From assembly GCA_014218235.1 (NCBI GenBank), contig CM024760.1, positions 141,065,245-141,129,244 of the forward strand: a stretch of DNA of 64,000 nucleotides. Reading direction: 5' to 3'. Positions 56,616-64,000 of the stretch are shown piece by piece; within the stretch, counting starts at the first letter, position 1; each line of letters starts with the position of its first letter. The notes beneath the pieces are model-generated. The model worked only from the letters and a program-made list of their open reading frames with translations, was not told the DNA's origin and did no database searches. This stretch comes from Colocasia esculenta. Lineage: Eukaryota > Streptophyta > Magnoliopsida > Alismatales > Araceae. Both the position numbers and the translations under genes were made by a program.

Positions 56616-57640
56616 ATTATTGCAGAATATGACCTTGTTGGATTTTTTGTGTGGAATTTGAAGTGGACCTCTTGAGCAGTGGTTTTTAACTGATTACCTA
56701 AGGTGAATAGATGAAGAATACATATATAAGAACCTATCATATACATGTAGATGTAAAGCCACTTCAACTATCTTAATGGTTCACACATAATACAGAATTA
56801 GCCTGAAGTTGAAGCATGAAGAAAACACTTACGGATATCCAAAAAGAAACACTTTTACTCTTCTTTTTATTAGTTAGAGTATAGGACAACACAATCCTAG
56901 TGGAGGTGCAAATGATCAAGGAGGGAAATATCTAAATGCCAAGACATTCAAAAACATCAATTACTCATGGGAATTATCACTCAGTGGAGGCTTCACACTA
57001 TTGCATTATTGTCTTTATTTGCCATTCATTTATGCAATGGGAAAAAGTGGTAATTAAGATAACTTCTCGCCTTTGAACATGAGGGTAGACATTATTCGTG
57101 CCCGTACCCCCAGTTACTCAGTGAAAGTGTCCATCATACCGTTGTACAGAGTTGACGAATTAGCCTTTTGACGCGAGGGCAAACATTTGTGATGCCCACT
57201 CCCCGGTTACTTAGCAAGACTCATCATTGCTCTGCATTTTTCCAAATTTTGTAGTTTTAGTTTAATGGAATGTAATTGTTTAGAAATAGGTAGCTTTTCT
57301 CCAAGTATTGTGTTAATAACCCAAGATTAATATAGTGATTGATTATCTATCAATTGTAAACATTAAGCTCAATGATCATAATACCTTGACAAAAAGAATC
57401 ATGTTTGCCTATATGTAAATAATGAAGAAGAGTTAGGTGTTAAGTTTTTGAAAATGGTGAAATGTTTTCAGAATGATGGAACCTAGACTTAACTTGAGTA
57501 TTATGTAAAAATCACAAGATTGTTGAAAATTGCTTTAATATCTTATGCACATGATGTGATCAGATATGTAATTAACATCATATAAACACCTTAGACATTT
57601 TAAAGAAACCAGCTCAAGGAGGTTTGGATTGAATAGGCTT
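56616..57640. other. Element G non-coding stretch between ORF3 promoter and third palindrome array
   Basis: AT-rich with no ORF. A pair of similar phrases of the type 'gagggcaaacatt…ccc…ggttacttagc' occurs at 57060-57130 and 57170-57220, an imperfect 100-bp duplication. Confidence 0.5.
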
Positions 57641-57662
57641 GGAATTCCAGGTAGAAAGGTGT

Positions 57663-57924
57663 CTGTCGACAGCTAAGTGGAGCCTGTCGACAGGTACACT
57701 CAGACAGAGAAATGGGTGTTCAGCTAGTTGTGAGTACTGTGATCTCTGTCGACAAGCCAGGGTGTGTCTGTCGACAGCTACACACAGACAGAGTGTTGGC
57801 TGTTCGGGGAGGAGAAAATCTGTCGACAGATGCATGGTCGACTGTCGACAGATGCACACAGAGTTCAGAACCTGTGGTCTGTGGATGCCTATCTGTCGAC
57901 AGGAAGGGAATGAGCTGTCGACAG
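57663..57924. repeat. Second large array of CTGTCGACAG palindromes
   Basis: Eight sites at 57663, 57684, 57746 (last base changed), 57768, 57820, 57842, 57893 and 57915. Again they fall in pairs 21-22 bp apart, four pairs in all. They lie between the pol stop and ORF3. Confidence 0.95.
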
Positions 57925-58409
57925 ATCCTTGTTGAAAGCCAGTATCGAGAAAGAAGGGAATATGAAAAATCATCCCATGTGAAGGAGTTAATGAACAGCA
58001 ATAAGAAATGATTTCCTTCACAATAGCACCCAACTTTTGAACTAGCTCCCCCATAATGTGTGCTCATGAAAAGACACAAAGTTTGATCAATGCAAGCCAA
58101 TTCAAGCAAGATATGCACACAAGTATTCAGCAGATCATTCATGGAATTGAGACTGTTTTTGGTATTTACCAATTTATGATTTTTTTTTTTTGAATGTGGA
58201 GTAATTTGGCTAATGAAATGAGACTTACCCCTTTATCCAACATGAATGTCCCTTCATGGGCTCCAACTACGGGTACTTGGCGGAGAAAATTTTCTCACGC
58301 ATAATGAAGGTTTCCAAACAAGCCGAACTTGTTTTTCCACAAATCACCATTTGATATACCCCATAGTTGTTGCTTACAAGGAACATCCATCAAGGACTTG
58401 GGATATGTG

Positions 58410-61400
58410 TCACTGAATTTTACATAAGCCTAATTCTCTTCTAAGAGATGTGAACCTATCCTCTGCCAATGGTTTTGTAAAGATATCAGCTAGTTGTTGT
58501 TCTGTTGGTATGAAGCTAATTTCCAAATTTCTATTTGCTACCTCATCTCTCAAGAAGTGATGACGAATTTCTATGTGTTTTGTCCTAGAGTGTTGAATGG
58601 GATTTTTGGATAGATTGATTGCACTAGTGTTGTCACATAGGATTGGTGTGCATCCAAGGTCAATGTCGTAGTCACACAACTGACTTTTTATCCACAACAC
58701 TTGTGTTGCACAACTCCCTGCAGCAACATATTCTGCCTCTGCAGTGGAGAGTGCAACCGAATGTTGCTTCTTGGAGGCCCACGAAACCATGCAACCACCA
58801 AGCATCTGACAATAGCCACTAGTGCTCTTCCTGTCAATTTTACATCCAGCATAGTCAGCATCAGAATATGAGATTAAGTTAAAGCTACTCCCTGCGGATA
58901 CCAAAGACCCATGTCATGTGTGCCTGAGAGATACCTGAATATTCTCTTAACTGCAATTTGGTGGCTTTCCTTTGGACTAGATTGATATCTAGCACAGAGG
59001 CAAACACTGAATTGTATGTCAGGTCTACTTGCAGTAAGATAGAGGAGTGAGCCAATCATACCTCGGAAATGTTTAGCATCTACCGGTTTACCTTTCTCAT
59101 CACTTTCTAGCTTAATGCTTGTGCTCATCGGTGTTGAGGCAGGTTTTGCAGTTTCAAACTGAAATCTCTTGAGAAGCTCTTTGACATATTTTTCTTGGTT
59201 TATGAAGAAGCCATCTTCCATTTGCTTGACCTGCAGACCAAGAAAAAATTGAAGCTCCCCCATTAAACTCATCTCAAATTCACTGTGCATATGATGTGAG
59301 AATTCTTCACACAGTGATGGGTTAGTAGAGCCAAAGATTATGTCGTCCACATACACTTGAACAACAATGATGTGTGTGCGAACTTTCTTTGTAAAGAGGG
59401 TTTGGTCTACTTTACCTCGTGAGTAGTTTTTGCTTACCAGAAATTGGCTTAGCCTGTCGTACCAAGCTCGGGGTGCCTGTTTCAAACCATAGAGAGCCTT
59501 GTGCAATTTGTATACATGGTTTGGTTTGTCATGAAGTTCAAAGCCAGGTGGTTGAGAGACATAAACTTCCTCTTTTATGTAGCCATTTAAGAAAGCAGTT
59601 TTAACATCCATTTGATATAGTTTGAACTTGTTTGAGCATGCATAAGCTAACAAGATTCTGACTGCTTCTAGTCTAGCTACAGGTGCAAAAGATTCTTCAA
59701 AATCCACACCAAATTCCTGATTATAACCCTTTGCAACCAGTCTAGCCTTGTTTCTCACCACCCTTCCCTCTTCATTTAGTTTATTCCTAAAGACCCATCT
59801 TGTTCCAATTACAGAAATTTCTGGGGTTCTAGGAACTAAACTCCAGACATTGTTTCTTTGAAATTGACCTAGCTCTTCATGCATAGCATCAATCCAAGAA
59901 TTTTTGTTTAAGGCTTCTTCAACATTTTTAGGCTCCACTTGAGAGACAAAGGCTAAATGATCCTGTTCAACTATTTGATGAACTTGAGACCTAGTTTGAA
60001 CTGAATCATTTATGTTACCTATGACATTCTCAAGTGGATGAGCTTTAGAGTACCTCACATTTGTGATTGTTGAAGGACCGGGTTGATCTTGCACTTCAGA
60101 AGTCTGTTCTGGAGGAGGGGTGGCTGGAGGGCTTTCATGTTGTGGTTCATCCTCTTGTGCATCTTGTTGTGGATCTTGGGCAGGTACTTCATCTTCATTT
60201 CTGAACAAAAGTCCGTCATCTTCATCATTGTACCTGCGTAGATAGCCACTCTTTATTTTTGGAACTGACTTAGAAATTGTATTTGATTTGCTTTGCAGTT
60301 CTTCAAGTGTTGTATCTTCAGTTTCATCTTGAAACCTGAAAAGATTAGAACTGTTAGATTTGGTTTGAGATTCATCAAATACAACATGTGGAGTTTCTTC
60401 CACTTTTCTGGTTTTAAGATTAAACACTCTATAAGCTCTAGAGTGTTCTGAGTATCCAAGAAAAATACCTTTGTCGCTTTTGGCTTCAAATTTGTCCAGA
60501 TCAATTTTATCATTGTTATGTATGAACACCTTTGAACCAAAAACTCTGAAGTATCCAAGAGATGGTTTCTTACCTTTCAGAAGCTCATAGGGAGTTTTCT
60601 TGAATACCGGTCTTACCATGGCTCGATTGAGAATGTAGCATGACGTGTTTACTGCTTCTGCCCAAAAGGTTCTGGAAAGTTGATTTTCGATCAAAAGCGT
60701 ACGAGCCATCTCCACCAAGGTTCTATTTTTCCTCTCCACAACCCCGTTTTGTTCTGGAGTTCTTGGGGAGGAGAACAAGTGTTCTATTCCTTGGTTCCTG
60801 CAGAAATCAGTGAAGGAGTGGTTGTCAAATTCTCCCCCGTGATCAGTGCGGATGGAGCATATCTTGTGGACAGTTCCATGCTCAATTTTATTGAAGAATT
60901 CTTCAAAAACATTAAGTGCATCATTCTTATGAGCCAGAAATTTCACCCAAGTGAACCTAGAAAAGTCATCTACAATGACAAAACCATACCGTTTGCCAGT
61001 GAGACTCAATGTTCTAGTAGGTCCAAATAGGTCCATGTGCAACAGTTCATAAGCTTTGGAAGTACTTACCGGTGCTTTCGATTTGAAGGATTTTCGGGTC
61101 TGTTTTCCCTGTGCACATGCATCACAGAAATTTTCATTTTTCTTGAATGGAATTTCAGGAAGTCCACTTACAAGTTTGAGCCTCATTATCTTGTGCAAAA
61201 CATTGTAACTCGCATGTCCAAGCCTACGATGCCACAATGTAAGCTCATCCTGTTTATTTGCTACAAGACATAAATCATTATTTTCTGGATCATCTAAATC
61301 AACCATATAGATGTTATTCATTCTTTTTCCAGAAAATTTGAGACTTCCTGTTTCCTTATCAAGGATTTGACATGAATCTGATTCAAAAACAATTTTATGG

Positions 61401-61678
61401 CCCTTATCACACAATTGACTTATGCTAAGCAAATTGTGATGAAGACCATCAACTAATAGTACATTATCTATTGAGTTGGAGGCAAACTTACCAACCTTAC
61501 CTGAGCCGATGATCTGGCCTTTGTTGTTACCTCCAAAGACAACGTGACCTCCGTCTTTTTCCACGAGCAAACTGAATTTTTCTTTATCGCCCGTCATATG
61601 CCTCGAGCAGCCACTATCCAGGTACCATTTGTTTTGATTGTGAGCTGCTAGGCATTCCTGCACATGTGGATCAGACAA
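58410..61678 (-). CDS. Element G pol: protease, integrase, reverse transcriptase, RNase H
   Basis: 934 open residues to 58874, then a one-base frameshift into a second frame (58904-58410) for RNase H. Protease: WYLDSGCSRHMTG (about residue 18-30). Pre-integrase HHCC region: LWHRRLGHASYN … CDACAQGK (about 148-192). Integrase core: LHMDLFGPT, RTDHGGEF and the Glu in PEQNGVVERKNRT. Reverse transcriptase: KARLVAKGYNQ, YQMDVKTAFLNGYI and YVDDIIFGS. RNase H: YSDADYAGC, STAEAEYVAA, CDNTSAI, and ends LGLCKIQ at 58410. The first codon is read from TTG, as gag stops one frame away; gag and pol were probably one frame or linked by recoding. Confidence 0.92.
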
Positions 61679-63664
61679 GAGGTTTTGGTACCCAAATTAC
61701 TTTGGGTGCCGTTTTATCATTCATGCCAAACAGTAAATGCTTTGGAATCCAGATTTGTTTAAGTTTCTGTTTTAGTGGATTGTTCCAGCATTGTTTTTCA
61801 TTGTGCCCAATCTTTTTACAGATCTTACATGATGATGGCTTATGAACAACAGTGGATTTTGGATTCTTAGTTGCATGCATAGGCATCTTACCCTTTTGTT
61901 GCCTAGTGAACTTAGCCTTAGGAACTTGCTGTTTTGCCTTGGGACATCCCTGTTTGGGGTTTGTAGCAAACTCCTTAAGCTTAGTTGGAACAAATTTGGT
62001 AGCCTTAGGTTCCTGGTTTTTGCCCTTGGTTTGATTTTTCCTTTTCCTTGAGGGATTTTGATTGCTAGAACTTGGGATAGGATCAGTGAAATCAGTCAGC
62101 AGATTTTTTCCTGTTTTCTTTGGCTTGGGATTTTGAAACCCAATCCCATGTCTAGCAACAAACACATTGGATCCTAAGATTGCATCTAAATTCTGTTTGC
62201 TTTTAACAAAACTAGATAGATCTTTTTTTTGTCTTTCAATTCCTTTTCAGCTTTTTCCAATTTCTCTTTTAGATCAGTATGCTCATTGTTTAGAGTTTCA
62301 AGAAAGTTCATTAGATCATCTTTCTCTTTTTGAACTTCTTGAAGCTTAATTTTATGCTATCCATCTCTTCACTGTGTGTTTGTTCATCTATTTTCATCAT
62401 GTCAATTACCTTATTCAGAGATTCAATTTGATCATTATTATCAGTTTCATGAACAAGGAAATTAACTTTCTTCTTGAGTGCTTTATTTTCTGATTTCAAT
62501 TGACAGAATTTTTCAAAAAGGACAGTGTAAGCTTCTTCCCATTCGTTAGTAGAAAATGATTCAAAGGAAGAATTTACCTCAGAGGAGTCATCACTCCTTG
62601 CCATAAGACATTGAATCTCTTCATCTCCTGAGGTAGCTTGACTTTTTCCATCATCGTCTTCATCACTCCATGTAGCCAGCATTGCTTTGGCTTTCTTGAA
62701 GACGAACTTGTCCTTTTTCAGTTTCTTCTTGAGCTCGGGGCACTCTCCTCTCATGTGTCCCTGCTTCTTGCACTCATAGCACACAACATCAGATTTTTTA
62801 TTGGACGTGTCAAACCTGTTGGTGCCTTTTTGGAAAGGTTTGGAGTTTCCTGAACCTCTTCTCTTGAATTTTAGGAACTTCTTGAACTGTCTAGTGAGCA
62901 TGGCCATTTCGTCATTCTCACTATCAGTAGAGGTTTCAGACTCAGAACCTTCCTGTTGGGCACTCTTTTTGGAATCTGAAGATACTCTGTTGGAAGCCTT
63001 CAAGGCAATTGACTTCCTTGGATTCTCTTCAGTTTCTTTTCTTTTTACATTTAGTTCATAAGTCATGAGAGATCCAATCAATTCATCCACTTTCATTGTT
63101 GAAAGATTCTTGGAATCCTCGATGACAGTGACTTTGGTGTTCCAAGAGGATGGAAGAGACCGAAGTATCTTCCTCACCAAATCACTTTCTGAGTATTCCT
63201 TCTTAAGACCTTTCAATCCATTTATAAGTACCATGAATCTAGCAAACATGTCAGAAATTGTCTCATCACGGTTCATCTTAAACATTTCATATTCTGAGAC
63301 TAGCATGCTTACCTTGGATTCTCTACCTCAGACGTACCTTCATATATCAACTCGAGCTTGTCCCACATCTCCTTGGCTGAGGTGCATGTGGAGACTCTCG
63401 AGTACTCCTTTGGGTGGACCGCGCACTGCATCATGTTGAGGGCGCTCCAGTTGAGTGTCCCTTTGCAATCTGGTCCTTGGTCCATGTATCTTCGTCTTGA
63501 GGCAATCCATATGGTCCTATTCTGACTATCTTCCACAATTCAAAGTTTTGTGCTCGTAGAAACACCTGCATGCGGTTTTTCCAATATGGATAGTCAGTGC
63601 CATCAAAGAAGGGTGGCCTGGTCACAGAGTGTCCCTCGGCCATATACCCCTTGATAGATTCCAT
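61671..63664 (-). CDS. Element G gag, with frameshifts
   Basis: It starts at the ATG at 63664 (MESIKGYMAEG, then RPPFFDGTDYPYWKNRM), a copia gag N-terminus. Frame changes occur near 63460-63440 and 63310. The core (MFKMNRDETISDMFARFM) and KVTVIEDSKNL follow, then a zinc knuckle CYECKKQGHMRGEC at about 62740-62785. A coiled coil follows, then a shift near 62310. A Lys-rich region precedes a second knuckle CKICKKIGHNEKQC near 61780-61825. It ends at 61671. Two knuckles and a long gag fit the SIRE type. The open parts are 63664-63431, 63536-63309, 63306-62311 and 62165-61671. Confidence 0.8.
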
Positions 63665-63729
63665 TTGATCGTGAATCTCCTGATCGTTAGATCAAATAGA
63701 TAAAGCAATAAATCGGAGAAACCACGGCT

Positions 63730-63740
63730 CTGATACCAAT
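63730..63740 (-). promoter_or_regulatory. Primer-binding site of element G (initiator tRNA-Met)
   Basis: The minus strand reads TTGGTATCAGAGC next to the right LTR start at 63741. Confidence 0.85.
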
Positions 63741-64000
63741 TGAAGGGTTGCGGAATTCCCAATATGGTAATCTAGAAGGGGGGTTGAATAGATTACTGTC
63801 TCTTAAAAACTATTACCACGTTCTTTTTCTTAAAGCACAGATTATTAAGACAGTATCAAGATCTAAACTATGTGTAGATGATGTAGAAACCTATCTAGCG
63901 TGTGAATATGCAACGTGTCTATCAAACATCTATCGTAGAAACGATCAAACCACGAGACACGCAGATTTACGTGGTTCGGAGTACACAACAGTGTATCCTA
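63741..64000 (-). repeat. Element G right (5') LTR, partial
   Basis: First 260 bp, matching 53514-53774 with about two differences (G-run length and one A/G change). Confidence 0.95.

Larger units (their letters stand above)
53514..64000 (-). mobile_element. Element G: SIRE/Maximus-like Ty1-copia retrotransposon (right LTR incomplete)
   Basis: On the minus strand. The left LTR is 53514-54838, the interior 54839-63740, and the right LTR starts at 63741 and is cut by the window end. The order is gag, protease, integrase, reverse transcriptase and RNase H (copia order), followed by an extra ORF downstream of pol, as in SIRE/Maximus elements. The 260 bp of right LTR visible differ from the left LTR at about two sites, so the insertion is young. 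Several frameshifts interrupt gag, pol and ORF3. Confidence 0.9.

Noticed and set aside
54320..57924. CTGTCGACAG repeats as a CRISPR-like array
   Set aside because: Plant retrotransposon context, repeat too short, spacers irregular and not unique inserts; no cas genes.

Overview
The window is angiosperm nuclear DNA made almost entirely of nested transposable elements; no intact host gene is recognisable. The evidence is plant-type LTR retrotransposons with chromodomain-like integrase tails, initiator-Met primer sites, CACTA transposons with TNP2-like transposase remains, and short TIR elements of the 'GTTTGG' type. The species cannot be named from the sequence. One assembly gap of 100 N lies at 38212-38311.

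Layout. (1) 1-16.6 kb is a three-level nest. A copia-type LTR (1-340 and 16387-16618) is split by element A, a degenerate Tekay/Del-like Ty3-gypsy element on the minus strand (341-16386). The left LTR of A is split by element E (927-8030), a pol-less Athila/Tat-like large retrotransposon derivative with 1.5-1.6 kb LTRs. (2) 16.6-23.5 kb holds two related LTRs of family D in opposite orientation (D1 ending 18976, D2 starting 20640). Between them lies a decayed CACTA TNP2 transposase. (3) 23476-34964 is element B, a complete and young Tekay-like element flanked by the 5-bp repeat CGATG. It has 3.3 kb LTRs, a gag with two apparent introns, and a pol broken by two single-base frameshifts. (4) 34970-36843 is the 3' part of a CACTA element with a dimeric tandem array. 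(5) 36.8-48 kb is a mosaic: hAT-like end, gap, copia LTR end, D3 LTR end, GA microsatellite, another CACTA end, TIR elements, a GC-rich minisatellite, and an unclassified repeat R1 holding a Tourist-like MITE. (6) 48068-53513 is element C, a relative of A, cut by element G. (7) 53514-64000 is G, a SIRE/Maximus-like Ty1-copia element with gag, pol and a third ORF. Its right LTR runs off the window.

Most notable: G carries about 18 copies of the 10-bp palindrome CTGTCGACAG. Eight lie in the LTR U3 just upstream of the TATA box, and two lie at almost the same distance from a second, similar TATA box before the third ORF. This suggests that ORF3 has its own LTR-like internal promoter. The second notable point is the pair of phase-0 GT-AG introns in the gag of B.

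Within each autonomous element gag supplies the particle, protease-integrase-RT-RNase H the replication enzymes, and the LTRs the promoter and terminator. E lacks pol and must have relied on another element. Element assignments rest on motifs read by eye, not on database searches.
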